Of a stretch of DNA of 64,000 bases, positions 16,534-26,080 are shown one piece after another (within the stretch, counting starts at the first letter, position 1; each line of letters starts with the position of its first letter). The position numbers and the translations under genes are program-made. The notes under the pieces were generated by a model that worked only from the letters and a program-made list of their open reading frames with translations, was not told the origin of the DNA and did no database searches. Source of the DNA: Poriferisulfidus sp965221375 (lineage in GTDB: Bacteria > Pseudomonadota > Gammaproteobacteria > Poriferisulfidales > Poriferisulfidaceae); NCBI GenBank assembly GCA_965221375.1, contig OZ244883.1, forward strand, positions 1,116,001-1,180,000. The letters run 5' to 3'.

Positions 16534-17436
16534 TTACGCTTCCTTATGACAATGCGCCAAGAAACCTTCAATCAACAATTCGGAAATATCCTGCTGACTG
16601 ACTTGCTGGAGACCCCGCCATGCCGGAATGCTATTGATTTCGGTCACCCAAAACGCACCCTCCCGATCCTGCATCAGGTCGACTCCCGCATAGGACATGT
16701 CCACGGCCGATGTCGCGCGCTGGGCCAAATCCGACAACTGACTATCCAGAGCGGCAGGATAGCCTTGACCTCCATTGGCGATATTGCTGATCCAATCATT
16801 CCCTTCTCTTCGCATCGCTGCCTGTGCCCGGCCTTTCACCACCAACACCCGCCAGTCGCAACTGCCCGAAGCTGCCGACTCAATGTATTCCTGCAGATAG
16901 TACATGCCGTGATACAAATCATAATTCGGATGCGGCGTCTCACGGGTCAACCGCATCAATCCTTTGCCTTGAGATCCAAAGATAGGTTTCGCAACAATAC
17001 TCTCGTGAGTCTCAAACCAATGCGCCAGGAAGGCGCGAGTTTGGCGAAGACTTCGGGCCACGAAAGTGCGCGGAGTCGGAATGCCGTGGTGGGCGAATAA
17101 AAAACTGGCGCGTACTTTGTCTACACTGCGCTCAATCGCACCGGCATCGTTGTAGACACCAATGCCCTTGGCCTCCAAGGCGTGAAGCACATCCAAATAA
17201 AAAATAACCTCTTCAAGAGTGCCTCCCGGCACTTCTCGAACAAAAACACCTGCCGGCAATTGACCGTCGAAACCGGGCAAGTCAATGTGCGCGCCTTTGT
17301 GATCAATCTCGATACGGCACTCGCGCAAACTGACAAAACAGCTGTCCCGATCATGTCGCTTGAGCGCCTGCTGAAGTTGTTGCCCGTGCCAGCCCGGATG
17401 GTCCGTTACGATGGCGTAACGCCCAGGTGCGGTCAT
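16534..17436 (-). CDS. RimK-type ATP-grasp ligase of H4MPT cluster (MptN-like)
   Basis: ATP-grasp carboxylate-amine ligase of 300 residues. Features: KVRASFLFAHHGIPTPRTFV, IVAKPIFGSQGKGLMRL (ATP lysine and glycine-rich loop), YYLQEYIES, CDWRVLVVKGRAQAAMRR, and VDLMQDREGAFWVTEINSIPAWRGL (metal-binding Asp/Glu/Asn). It is homologous to RimK and to archaeal MptN/CofF, which add glutamate to H4MPT or F420, and corresponds to the ATP-grasp gene (orf9) of other methylotroph H4MPT clusters. Likely role: adding an amino acid to the H4MPT side chain. The ATGA overlap with mch shows translational coupling. Confidence 0.85.
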   Translation of the reverse strand: MTAPGRYAIVTDHPGWHGQQLQQALKRHDRDSCFVSLRECRIEIDHKGAHIDLPGFDGQLPAGVFVREVPGGTLEEVIFYLDVLHALEAKGIGVYNDAGAIERSVDKVRASFLFAHHGIPTPRTFVARSLRQTRAFLAHWFETHESIVAKPIFGSQGKGLMRLTRETPHPNYDLYHGMYYLQEYIESAASGSCDWRVLVVKGRAQAAMRREGNDWISNIANGGQGYPAALDSQLSDLAQRATSAVDMSYAGVDLMQDREGAFWVTEINSIPAWRGLQQVSQQDISELLIEGFLAHCHKEA

Positions 17437-18392
17437 TCTTCAAACGACTGCTTCAAAAGATCAGCATCCAAGGCTCCGGCCGCAAAGGAGCGGCCCGTCT
17501 GAATATTACTGACCAGTACCCGTGCCGGACTGAATAACATCGGATCGATTTTGAAAAAGTCGTATTCGTAATCTTTGAATATCGTGGCAAAAGGCTTGCC
17601 GTAATCGCGCGAAGTACTGCTCGGTAATTGTGTTGCTAAACGCTCCGCTTCCTCATCGCTCGATTGGACAAACAGTTTGACCTGTCCGCCGAACAAAATC
17701 GCATCGTTGGTGCGACCCATCATTTTCACCATATCGGAACTATTCAGGGGTGGGACCGGCGCACTGCCGATGCCATCGATGACCTGTTGCAGATCAAACC
17801 CCAATACATGCGTTTTATGCAGCGCCACTTCCAATACCCGACCCACAACCTGCACCGTGCCCGCGAGACTGGTGGTAGGTGTCAAAATCAATGTGAGATT
17901 TTCGGGTTCGACATTACAGTCTCGACAGATTTTCTGGCGCACGGAAAGCGGCGGCACCCGGTCCACTTCCATCACCAGAGTCGTTGTGTCGTGCTCATCC
18001 CGATAGTCGAGCTCACTAAACAACTCTTCACGCTGCGCCAGGCAACGCGCCGGACCCGAGCCCAAGGCATGAAATTTTTCTTCCGAATCGTTCAAGCTCC
18101 AGCCGGCATACTGGCTCGCCAGGCAAGCCAATACCGGATGCTGGGTATGTATGTGAATGGACAACGGCCAATCATCCGGACGATCATAGGTGAAGGTCGC
18201 CTGTCCCAACCCGCCTAGACAAATTTCAGTAATTTGACGACCGGCTTCAATACCGCCCACCGTCTCAATGCCCGCATCAATAATCCGTACACCTTCTTCC
18301 GTCCGGGATTTTTTGATGCGTAAATTTTCGGCATCCTCCACTAAATGACACACCAATGGATCGGCCAGTTGATTAATGCTAATGCGCGACAT
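17433..18392 (-). CDS. mch: Methenyl-tetrahydromethanopterin cyclohydrolase
   Basis: Hydrolyses methenyl-H4MPT to formyl-H4MPT in formaldehyde oxidation. The 319-residue protein shows the Mch pattern: INQLADPLV at the N terminus, IDAGIETVGGIEAGRQITEICLGGLG, HTQHPVLACLASQYAGWSL, GSGPARCLA and GRTNDAILFGGQV. ATG 18392 is chosen over 18425 because AGAGG lies upstream and the N terminus matches the family. It overlaps the preceding ATP-grasp gene by 14 bases and the following RimK-like gene by 4. Confidence 0.96.
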   Translation of the reverse strand: MSRISINQLADPLVCHLVEDAENLRIKKSRTEEGVRIIDAGIETVGGIEAGRQITEICLGGLGQATFTYDRPDDWPLSIHIHTQHPVLACLASQYAGWSLNDSEEKFHALGSGPARCLAQREELFSELDYRDEHDTTTLVMEVDRVPPLSVRQKICRDCNVEPENLTLILTPTTSLAGTVQVVGRVLEVALHKTHVLGFDLQQVIDGIGSAPVPPLNSSDMVKMMGRTNDAILFGGQVKLFVQSSDEEAERLATQLPSSTSRDYGKPFATIFKDYEYDFFKIDPMLFSPARVLVSNIQTGRSFAAGALDADLLKQSFEE

Positions 18393-19539
18393 GGACAACC
18401 TCTTGTGGTAGCTGTGCGGAGTCAAAATGTGCGGATAATTTTTCCAATACGTCGGCGCGCAAATCTTCTAATTCGGCAAGCACCGTGTCGGCATCACTCC
18501 CGCGGCTGTGTACCGTGCATAAGGGATTCCCTTTTGACACTCTGGTTTGGGCGTGCGGCCGGTCTGCGGCCGCATCCGGCCACTGACAATGTGCGGAAAT
18601 AATGACTTCTTGGGGCGCATAGACAACCCGCATCCCGTTCACGCCGCCTGCGTCAGGCACCAACACATCCCGCGCGATGTTCTTATCAAGACACGTTTGG
18701 ATATGTGCTTGCATATAACCGTGCAGAAAACGTTCCTGATACAGCTCGCATGTTGCAGTTAAGCGGGGATTGAGATCAAGCATGAAGATACGGTGATCAG
18801 AAGTGAGAACAAAATCAAAGCCACAAAGGCCAAGCAAGCCCAAATCACACGTCAGATTGTCAGCAATCCATTGTACTTGCTCCAGCGCTTCGGGCGGCAA
18901 TTCCACCGACCCAATGGCGCCGCCCCACATATAAGGCGTTGCCGCCTCTTCCGCCGCCAGCAGGCGGCTGACCCCAATCAATTCCGCCTCGGTCCCACCC
19001 GCCAAAAACAAGGCTGAATGTACGTCTCCCTCGCAATAACGCTGCCAATAAATCTCTTGATCGCGCCCCTCATACGAATCTGCCGGATGCACATGCGCTC
19101 CACCCGAACGCCGGTTACGTTTGACTAACCAACCCGATTGTGACTCGGGTGCAGTGTGACGCATCTCCGGCATCGGTATCTGCAAAACATCGCAGCGCGA
19201 AGTCAGTGATCGTGCATCCGTGCACTGGCGCAGGACTTCCTCGGAATTTCCAAGCACGTTGACATGCCTTTTCAGTTGAGTCAAGAGTCCCGGGTCTGCT
19301 TCGAAGCCCGAGCCGTAGATCAGCCGGTCGCCCGATTGGCTGCGCTCGCTGACCTGCCGCACAATTTCCGCAGTGAATTGCCCTTCCCGCAACGGCACGA
19401 CACGGCACTCATCGGCCTGCAGATCTTCGTCTGCAAACCCATCCAAAGCAATCACTGGACAATGCAGGTGCGCGGCCGCCTGGGCATGCGCCCGCGCTGA
19501 AGCCGACAGCACAAACAGGCGGCTTATTTGGCTGCGCAC
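18379..19539 (-). CDS. ATP-grasp protein of H4MPT cluster (Orf5-like)
   Basis: A second, distinct ATP-grasp protein of 386 residues. Seen: an N-terminal Rossmann-like part (LIYGSGFEADPGLL), then KRNRRSGGAHVHPA (ATP-binding lysine and glycine-rich loop), QRYCEGDVHSALFLAGG, and CGFDFVLTSDHRIFMLDLNPRLTATCELYQ (metal-binding Asp/Asn pair). It corresponds to the conserved ATP-grasp orf5 of methylotroph H4MPT clusters, which is required for the pathway but has no proven reaction. The start is GTG (19539), 16 bases inside the mtdB end; it overlaps mch by 14. No ATG is near the N terminus. Confidence 0.82.
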   Translation of the reverse strand: MRSQISRLFVLSASARAHAQAAAHLHCPVIALDGFADEDLQADECRVVPLREGQFTAEIVRQVSERSQSGDRLIYGSGFEADPGLLTQLKRHVNVLGNSEEVLRQCTDARSLTSRCDVLQIPMPEMRHTAPESQSGWLVKRNRRSGGAHVHPADSYEGRDQEIYWQRYCEGDVHSALFLAGGTEAELIGVSRLLAAEEAATPYMWGGAIGSVELPPEALEQVQWIADNLTCDLGLLGLCGFDFVLTSDHRIFMLDLNPRLTATCELYQERFLHGYMQAHIQTCLDKNIARDVLVPDAGGVNGMRVVYAPQEVIISAHCQWPDAAADRPHAQTRVSKGNPLCTVHSRGSDADTVLAELEDLRADVLEKLSAHFDSAQLPQEVVHVAH

Positions 19540-20423
19540 TGGCGCGCTACTTCAAACGCATGTTCGAAATGGTAATACACCGGCTCGTCCGTTTCGCGCA
19601 TCTGTCGCAACAAAGTCTGTTGCGTCTGGTACTTCACATTGCCAATCGCCAAAGCGCCGATACCGACAGCGCCACTGCCGGAGTCCTCGATGGGTTTCGC
19701 ATCATCCATCACCCCCAGGCCATGAATTCCCGAAGGCGGAACCGCATTGACATCCGCCGCCACTTTCAGACGTGGTGCACTTGCAATCTGTTCTTTTGAC
19801 ATCAATTGAATGCCTGCCGCGGCAGATGCAAAAATCACATCCGTCTCATTGAGCAAGGTATCCAACTGATCGTTGGCCTCACCGTCAATCGACGTGCCGG
19901 CTTCGTATTTCTGATTGCATAGCTGCGCCGCCTGCTCACTTTTTTCTTTCTTGCGCCCCAAAATGGTGACGTGTGCGCCTGCGTCTGCGGCAATGACCGC
20001 GGCGGCGGAGCCGACCGGTCCAGTGCCCCCGAGAGCCAAAATGCGCTGGTCTGAAAGTTCTGTGCCATGTACATCGCGAAGTGATTTTTCGACTTTTGCG
20101 ACCATGGCCGCTGCCGTCGTAAATGCCCCACTGGGATCCGCGAAAGCGGAAATCACAAAAGGCGGAACCATGGATTTCTGGCAGATTTCCAGCATTTCCA
20201 TGGCCTGATGCATGTCACGACCGCCAATAAACAGCCCGGTCCGGCGCACGCCGCTGGGCCCGCGTGAAAAAATTGCATCTTCCACCAGTCCTTTGGTGTC
20301 TTCCACTTCCACCTGGATATACGGAATGCAGGCATCCCAGCCTGCGTCGTAAGCCATGTTGGCGTCAAAGGGGCTCAGATTCTTCGCAGAAGTGAGCATA
20401 TGCAGTAAATATTTTTTGTCCAT
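19524..20423 (-). CDS. mtdB: NAD(P)-dependent methylene-tetrahydromethanopterin dehydrogenase
   Basis: Oxidises methylene-H4MPT to methenyl-H4MPT using NAD or NADP. The 299-residue protein matches MtdB: LLHMLTSAKNLSPFDANMAYDAGWD at the start, DAIFSRGPSGVRRTGLFIGGRD, FADPSGAFTTAAAMVAKVE, a Rossmann motif ILALGGTGPVGSAAAVIAADAGAHV, and VAADVNAVPPSGIHGL. The C-terminal IGALAIGNVKYQTQQTLLRQM is strongly conserved. Together with mch and fae, three consecutive reactions of the pathway are encoded in one operon. MtdA, which also uses H4F, is a weaker alternative. Confidence 0.95.
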   Translation of the reverse strand: MDKKYLLHMLTSAKNLSPFDANMAYDAGWDACIPYIQVEVEDTKGLVEDAIFSRGPSGVRRTGLFIGGRDMHQAMEMLEICQKSMVPPFVISAFADPSGAFTTAAAMVAKVEKSLRDVHGTELSDQRILALGGTGPVGSAAAVIAADAGAHVTILGRKKEKSEQAAQLCNQKYEAGTSIDGEANDQLDTLLNETDVIFASAAAGIQLMSKEQIASAPRLKVAADVNAVPPSGIHGLGVMDDAKPIEDSGSGAVGIGALAIGNVKYQTQQTLLRQMRETDEPVYYHFEHAFEVARQCAAK

Positions 20424-20455
20424 AAAAAATGTATTCGAAAATTGAAGAGGTAATT

Positions 20456-21442
20456 TTAAGAAATTTGGCGCTGCAGCGGAATCCCTTCCGCCATCTCACC
20501 TGTCATGACCTGGTGCCCATGGTTGCAGGCACGCACAACATGAACCAACACGTCCGGTTCCGCAAGCTGCAATTCGCGGGAAAGTTTTTGCGCCTGGGTT
20601 TCGCTCTCGGTCAACACAAACCCCGTGGGGCCCCACGAACTTTGTCCTATGCCGGCGAAGCCCAACTGTTCTGCTTTATTCAAACTCGAAGCAATGGCCG
20701 GATGGGTGAAGCGGCCTCCTTGAACCGGAGCGAAATGATCTCCGACCGTCTTCTGCAACTCACCGATGCCCTGCGCAAAGGGTTCGAAATTCCCCTCAAA
20801 CAACGCCGGTAAAACACGCATCAAGGTCAACCGACATAGGTGGGCGGCTTTTGCTTCCGGAAGTTTCGGCAAATCATCAAAAGCGGTCCGCTCCGCGGTT
20901 CCCGACAATCCTTCCTCGCCACTTTTTGCTTGCAGCAATACAATCCGCCAATGCTCGGGAAAAGTCTGGCGCACGATAATGGGAGGCAATTTGGCAGGCT
21001 CGCCCCGGCCCCCATCCAGCAAAAATCCTCCTTGCTGAAACGCACCCCATCCAATGCCCGACCTGGATCCTCGGCCCAGTTCAATGCTGATATCCCGAAG
21101 GCTCATCTCAATGTCAAACAGATATTTAATCGCTGCACCCACGGCCAATGCCAACTGCGTCCCGGATCCTAGTCCCACATGCCCCGGAATGGCTTCATGC
21201 ATATGAATTTGGACCGCACCCGGACAATGATAATGCTGCATGACTCGACGCGCATAGTCACAGGCTCGCTGCGCATCCGGGCCGGTCGCTGAGAATTCGC
21301 CGGCAGGCTCGCAGGACAAGTGCGTGCAAAGTTCGCTCAGTGCTACCCCCATGCTTCCGAAATGCCGCCCCAGTCCCCCATGCATATCCAGAAAACCAAG
21401 GTGTAGTCGACCTTGAGTCTTGATTTGAACCGCTTTATTCAT
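20456..21442 (-). CDS. mptG: Beta-ribofuranosylaminobenzene 5'-phosphate synthase
   Basis: First committed enzyme of the arylamine part of H4MPT: couples 4-hydroxybenzoate or 4-aminobenzoate with PRPP and loses CO2. The 328-residue protein is of the GHMP-kinase fold; the typical motif is GHVGLGSGTQLALAVG near residue 88, with RGSRSGIGWGAFQQGGFLLDGG and GIGQSSWGPTGFVL downstream, as in RFAP synthases. It is the first gene of the minus-strand H4MPT operon; its promoter should lie in the 117 bases between it and purL. The intergenic distance to mtdB is 32 bases. Confidence 0.92.
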   Translation of the reverse strand: MNKAVQIKTQGRLHLGFLDMHGGLGRHFGSMGVALSELCTHLSCEPAGEFSATGPDAQRACDYARRVMQHYHCPGAVQIHMHEAIPGHVGLGSGTQLALAVGAAIKYLFDIEMSLRDISIELGRGSRSGIGWGAFQQGGFLLDGGRGEPAKLPPIIVRQTFPEHWRIVLLQAKSGEEGLSGTAERTAFDDLPKLPEAKAAHLCRLTLMRVLPALFEGNFEPFAQGIGELQKTVGDHFAPVQGGRFTHPAIASSLNKAEQLGFAGIGQSSWGPTGFVLTESETQAQKLSRELQLAEPDVLVHVVRACNHGHQVMTGEMAEGIPLQRQIS

Positions 21443-21559
21443 CGATCCGAGGAATGCGTCATCCGGAAATGATACCGGCGCGATTATGGAAATATCCTAG
21501 CATAGTAGGACTCCCTCAACAATTCTAAAAATGAACGTGGCAACGCGGTAGTTCCGAGA

Positions 21560-24500
21560 TCAAGCCACCCAAGCCCGAGCATTTCGAAATAACCGCAGCC
21601 AAGGTGCTTCGTCGCTCCATTCCGAGGGATGCCAAGAGTGCTGCACAGTTCGAAAAACACGTTCGGGATGCGGCATCATAATCGTAAAACGCCCATCCGT
21701 ATTGGTGAAAGCCGTCAAACCGCCCGCAGACCCATTGGGGTTGTGGGGGTAGTGCTCCGTCGCCTCGCCGTGCGCATCAACGAACCGCAGGCAAGCCGAC
21801 ACATTTAGGCGTTGCTTTTCGTCTGAAAAATCCGCACACCCTTCTCCGTGAGCCACCACAATGGGTACGCGGCTCCCTGCCATGCCCTGGAGCAGAATTG
21901 ACGGAGATTCAAGAATCTCAACCTGACTCAATCGGGCTTCGAACTGTTCACTGGAATTTTTCACGAACCGCGGCCAGCACTCGGCACCCGGAATAATATC
22001 CTTCAACTGGGACATCATCTGGCAACCATTGCACACCCCCAGCGCGAAAACATCAGGCCGCTCAAAAAACCTCTGAAATAAGTCACGCAATTTATTGTGA
22101 AACAATATATTTTTAGCCCACCCTCCTCCAGCCCCCAAGACGTCACCGTAGGAAAATCCGCCACAGGCCGCCAAACCGACCGTATCTTCAAGCAGCTCCG
22201 GAGAGGCCTGTAGATCGTTCATACATACGTCACGACATTCAAAACCAGCCTGGGCGAAAGCGGCCGCCATCTCAACCTGGCCATTGACACCCTGCTCCCG
22301 AAGAATGGCCACAACCGGCTTGGCTCCCACACCGACGTGAAGTGCTGCGGGGTTTTCGCAAGGATCAAAAGAGACTTCGGCAAATAAAGGCGGTCGACCC
22401 CACGTGCGACTCTCCTCATATTCGCTCCGCGCACACTCTTCATTGTCCCGACGACGCGCGATTTCATAACTGGTGCGGCTCCACAATTGATGCAGGTCCG
22501 TAAGCGACCATGTACGCACGTGGTGTCCTTGGCAATGCAAACTCAATTCCGGAGACTGCTGTATCTCCCCAATTCGCTCGCAAACAAGCCCTACCTGTTC
22601 AAAACGACGGCAAATCGTCTCTACCTCCGCATCGCGCACTTGCACCACTGCCCCGATCTCTTCGTTGAATAAATAGCTCAAGACATCCTTTTCATCAGTG
22701 GGAATATCCAGGCTCAAACCCAATCGAGCGGCAAAGGCGCATTCGCACAGGCAGGCCCACAAACCTCCATCGGAGCGATCGTGATACGCCAGTAATTGAT
22801 CCTCTTCCAGCAATGCCTGAACCAGATCAAAAAAAGCGGCCAATTGTTGCGCGTCTTCAACATCGGGAGTATCGGACCCCACTTGGGCATAGGCTTGCGC
22901 CAGAGCGGATCCCCCTAGGCGGCGCTGCTCATCCAGCGCAATGAGCAACAGACTGGTACTTTCCTCGTCGCGCAATTGAGGCGTAATATGGCGACGTACA
23001 TGGTCGACAGGTGCGAATGCCGAGATCACCAACGAAACAGGCGAAAGCACGCGCTGATCGCCCCAAGCTGCTTGCATGGACAAGGAATCTTTGCCTACCG
23101 GAATGACAATCCCCAACTGGGGACAAAACTCCATGCCGACAGTCTCCACCGCGGCGCGCAATCCCTGAAGAGACTCGGTGTCGGAACTGGCGGCCATCCA
23201 GTTGGCCGACAAACAGATTCTTTGACGATTCCGAACTTTGACACTTGCCATATTGGTCAGGGCTTCCGCGACCGCCATGCGGGCGGATGCTGCCGGCTGG
23301 TGGATAGCAAGCATCGGACGCTCTCCCATGGACATGGCCTCTCCGGAAAACCCTTGAAAATCACTGGCGGTGACCGCCGCATCAGCGACCGGGACCTGCC
23401 ACGGTCCAATCATCTGATCGCGAACGGTCAGTCCTCCGACCGAGCGATCGCCGATGGTAATCAAAAATGCCTTCGAGCCGACACTGGGCATCGCCAGTAC
23501 CCGATCGACTGCTTCCTCGAAAACAATACCGACGCTATCGAAGGGGGTAGCTGTTTTTGTGGTGGACTTGATATCCAGATGAAGATTCGCCGATTCTCCG
23601 AATAAAACAGACAACGGCATATCAATCACCACATTTTTCAGCATGCGGTCGGATAACCGCAGACGACCGGCGTCGGTCGCGTAGCCGACGACCGCATAAG
23701 GACTGCGTTCGCGTTGGCAAATTTTCGCGAAATCGTCCAACGACTCGGGCCGAATCGCCAGCACATAACGCTCCTGCGCCTCATTGCACCAAATTTCGCG
23801 TGGCGACATGCCGCTGTCGGCACAGGGAATATCCCGCAATTCCAGCTCAGCACCTCCCGGTTTTCCATCGACCAATTCCGGAATTGCGTTCGATAACCCG
23901 CCCGCACCCACATCATGGATCGACAAGATCGGATTCTTTTCACCATGGGCCACACACTGCTCAATTACTTCCTGGGCTCTGCGCTGCATCTCCGGATTAC
24001 TGCGCTGCACCGAGGCAAAATCCAGTTCTTCGTGGCTGGCCCCAGTATGCTGTGATGATGCCGCCCCTCCTCCCAGCCCAATCAGCATGGCCGGGCCTCC
24101 CAGCACAACAATCGCAGCCCCTTCGGGAATGGTTTGTTTGTGGATATGACCTGCTTGGATGCTGCCCAATCCGCCGGCAATCATGATTGGCTTGTGATAA
24201 CCATAAGTACGTCTGCCTGAAGAGGACGGCACCTCCATCTCCAGTGTGCGGAAATAACCACTCAAGCACGGTCGGCCGAATTCGTTATTAAAGGATGCCG
24301 CACCGATAGGACCTTCAATCATGATGTCAAGCGGTCGCGCCATACGAGGAGAATGTCCCCGTTCCGGACGCTCCCACGGCTGTATCCAATTGGACAGGTT
24401 CAGATTAGACACTGTGAAACCGCATAACCCAGCCTTAGGTCTCCCACCACGGCCGCAAGCCGTCTCGTCACGAATTTCTCCCCCACTCCCGGTTGCTGCC

Positions 24501-25408
24501 CCCGGAAAAGGCGAAATGCCCGTGGGGTGGTTATGGGTCTCAACTTTAATCACGATGCCATATTCACCGTCTGACGATTTCCACAAGCGGCTCTCTGGGT
24601 CCACCGCCATGCGGCTGTAGCGGCCCGCCTGCATCACTGCCGCATTGTCTTGATAAGCCGACAGAACACCCTCCGGGGAAACCTCGAAGGTATTGCGAAT
24701 CATGTCAAACAAACTTCGCTCAATAGGCTTGCCGTCGATTGTCCAAGATGCGTTGAAAATCTTGTGGCGGCAATGTTCGGAATTGACTTGAGCAAACATC
24801 ATCAGCTCTGCATCCGTTGGATATTTCCCTATTTTTTCATAGGCTTGATGCAAATAGGCAATATCCGCTTCAGATAAGGCCAAACCATAACGCGCATTCG
24901 CGTCACGCAAGATCGATACCCCATCATTCTGAAAATCAACGGTTTCAAGGGGCTGAGGCTCAGAGGACTGAAACAACTGAGCAATTTCCTTCACATCCGC
25001 CAAAATGGTCTCGGTCATCGGATCGTGCAGCATGAGCAACAATTCCGGCTTCAGCCGTTCCACTCCTTCGATGCGATATTCAATGCCCCGCTCGATGCGC
25101 CTCACCGTTGTCAGGCCGCAAACACGAAAAATCTCTGTTGCTTTACTGGACCAGGGCGAAATCGTGCCCAGCCGCGGAATCGCAAAACATGGGGATCCGG
25201 AAGTTATTTCCTCACTCGCCGGAGCGTAATCAAGCAAAGCGCCCAATACGAGTTCTTCGCTTTGGGTGAAATCTGCGTCGCAATCTACAAAATGATAGTA
25301 CCGGGCACTGACAATAGTGCCGGAATGCTTTGCCGTAAGTCTCGCATTGAGTTTGCGGAGAAAACTACCGGACAGTGCCTGGCCGCCTGGATAGATGCGT
25401 ACGGGCAT
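21560..25408 (-). CDS. purL: Phosphoribosylformylglycinamidine synthase
   Basis: Large ATP- and glutamine-dependent enzyme of purine synthesis (FGAR to FGAM). At 1282 residues it is the single-chain proteobacterial form. Domain order: N-terminal PurS-like region, linker, two AIRS-type halves (for example HNHPTGISPFPGAATGSGGEIRDE and GVGIVFEEAVDRVLAMPS), and a C-terminal class I glutaminase with nucleophile in FALGVCNGCQMM (about Cys1123) and a later VAHGEG histidine and PHPER region. It stands alone on the minus strand between mptG and ssrA. Nothing suggests damage. Confidence 0.97.
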   Translation of the reverse strand: MPVRIYPGGQALSGSFLRKLNARLTAKHSGTIVSARYYHFVDCDADFTQSEELVLGALLDYAPASEEITSGSPCFAIPRLGTISPWSSKATEIFRVCGLTTVRRIERGIEYRIEGVERLKPELLLMLHDPMTETILADVKEIAQLFQSSEPQPLETVDFQNDGVSILRDANARYGLALSEADIAYLHQAYEKIGKYPTDAELMMFAQVNSEHCRHKIFNASWTIDGKPIERSLFDMIRNTFEVSPEGVLSAYQDNAAVMQAGRYSRMAVDPESRLWKSSDGEYGIVIKVETHNHPTGISPFPGAATGSGGEIRDETACGRGGRPKAGLCGFTVSNLNLSNWIQPWERPERGHSPRMARPLDIMIEGPIGAASFNNEFGRPCLSGYFRTLEMEVPSSSGRRTYGYHKPIMIAGGLGSIQAGHIHKQTIPEGAAIVVLGGPAMLIGLGGGAASSQHTGASHEELDFASVQRSNPEMQRRAQEVIEQCVAHGEKNPILSIHDVGAGGLSNAIPELVDGKPGGAELELRDIPCADSGMSPREIWCNEAQERYVLAIRPESLDDFAKICQRERSPYAVVGYATDAGRLRLSDRMLKNVVIDMPLSVLFGESANLHLDIKSTTKTATPFDSVGIVFEEAVDRVLAMPSVGSKAFLITIGDRSVGGLTVRDQMIGPWQVPVADAAVTASDFQGFSGEAMSMGERPMLAIHQPAASARMAVAEALTNMASVKVRNRQRICLSANWMAASSDTESLQGLRAAVETVGMEFCPQLGIVIPVGKDSLSMQAAWGDQRVLSPVSLVISAFAPVDHVRRHITPQLRDEESTSLLLIALDEQRRLGGSALAQAYAQVGSDTPDVEDAQQLAAFFDLVQALLEEDQLLAYHDRSDGGLWACLCECAFAARLGLSLDIPTDEKDVLSYLFNEEIGAVVQVRDAEVETICRRFEQVGLVCERIGEIQQSPELSLHCQGHHVRTWSLTDLHQLWSRTSYEIARRRDNEECARSEYEESRTWGRPPLFAEVSFDPCENPAALHVGVGAKPVVAILREQGVNGQVEMAAAFAQAGFECRDVCMNDLQASPELLEDTVGLAACGGFSYGDVLGAGGGWAKNILFHNKLRDLFQRFFERPDVFALGVCNGCQMMSQLKDIIPGAECWPRFVKNSSEQFEARLSQVEILESPSILLQGMAGSRVPIVVAHGEGCADFSDEKQRLNVSACLRFVDAHGEATEHYPHNPNGSAGGLTAFTNTDGRFTIMMPHPERVFRTVQHSWHPSEWSDEAPWLRLFRNARAWVA

Positions 25409-25493
25409 AAAAAATTGCTAAATTACACCAAGAATGACGCGCATATTACCAAGATTACTGAGTAAATGCCGAAGTAGACAGCTTTTTGCCATC

Positions 25494-25523
25494 TTGCTCT
25501 TTGCTGTTGTTCCTATGTATAAT
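25494..25523 (+). promoter_or_regulatory. Probable ssrA promoter
   Basis: A perfect -10 TATAAT (25518-25523) with TTGCTC as -35 (25494-25499), 18 bases apart. The predicted start lies about 15 bases before the mature tmRNA 5' end, as expected for a precursor trimmed by RNase P. Confidence 0.7.
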
Positions 25524-25544
25524 TACTGTTGATAAGTTCGACTT

Positions 25545-25898
25545 GGGGGTGACCCGGTTTCGACGGCGGTTACGGACTCCAAGGCGCATGCCGAGGCGGT
25601 AGCGACCTCGTAAAAAATGGCTGCAAAACATTAGTTGCCAACGACGACAACTACGCACTAGCGGCTTGATCCGCTAGTCATCCTTCCGGGAGATGCTTGT
25701 GGATCCTGTTTGGATGTCGACTACACAAGCTCGCCTTGCAACCTGCCTGGAGTTGAAAGGTTAAACGAAACATCCAGACTGGCGATCATTAAGTCCTGTC
25801 CGTCGGGCGTTGATCGTAAGATAAAAGACGGTGCTAAGCATGTAGTGCCGAAGAGAAAGAACTGTTGGACGCGGGTTCGATTCCCGCCACCTCCACCA
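25545..25898 (+). ncRNA. ssrA: Transfer-messenger RNA (tmRNA)
   Basis: One-piece tmRNA of about 354 nt that rescues stalled ribosomes. The acceptor stem pairs GGGGGUG at the 5' end with CACCUCC before the encoded ACCA. The T-arm GCGGGTTCGATTCCCGC is at 25871-25887. The resume codon is GCC at 25637, and the tag reads ANDDNYALAA followed by TGA at 25667; the stop sits in the loop of a stem ACTAGCGG/CCGCTAGT. The tag differs from E. coli ANDENYALAA by one Glu-to-Asp change. A -10/-35 promoter precedes and a terminator follows. The 3' end of this gene is a common integration site for islands, and accessory genes start soon after. Confidence 0.97.
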
Positions 25899-25920
25899 AT
25901 CACCGGCTTCAAGAATTTCC

Positions 25921-25955
25921 ATAAGGCCTCGTAAAAAAGCTTTGCGAGGCCTTAT
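25921..25955 (+). terminator. Terminator downstream of ssrA
   Basis: A perfect 11-bp stem (ATAAGGCCTCG and CGAGGCCTTAT) with a 13-base loop begins 22 bases after tmRNA. Only a weak T-rich tail (CTTATG) follows, but the stem strength and position fit an intrinsic terminator. Confidence 0.8.
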
Positions 25956-26080
25956 CTTATGTGACTAGCGCGCAATATAGGCTTAAGGCATCCTTCTATA
26001 TTTTGCATTTTAATAATATAAATGGTAATATTCTTCCATGTTATAATTTTTAAACATATAAGACCCAATTTGGGGTCCTT

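Noticed and set aside
25721..25912. Minus-strand open frame across the tmRNA
   Set aside because: The region is structured tmRNA on the plus strand; the antisense frame has no homology.
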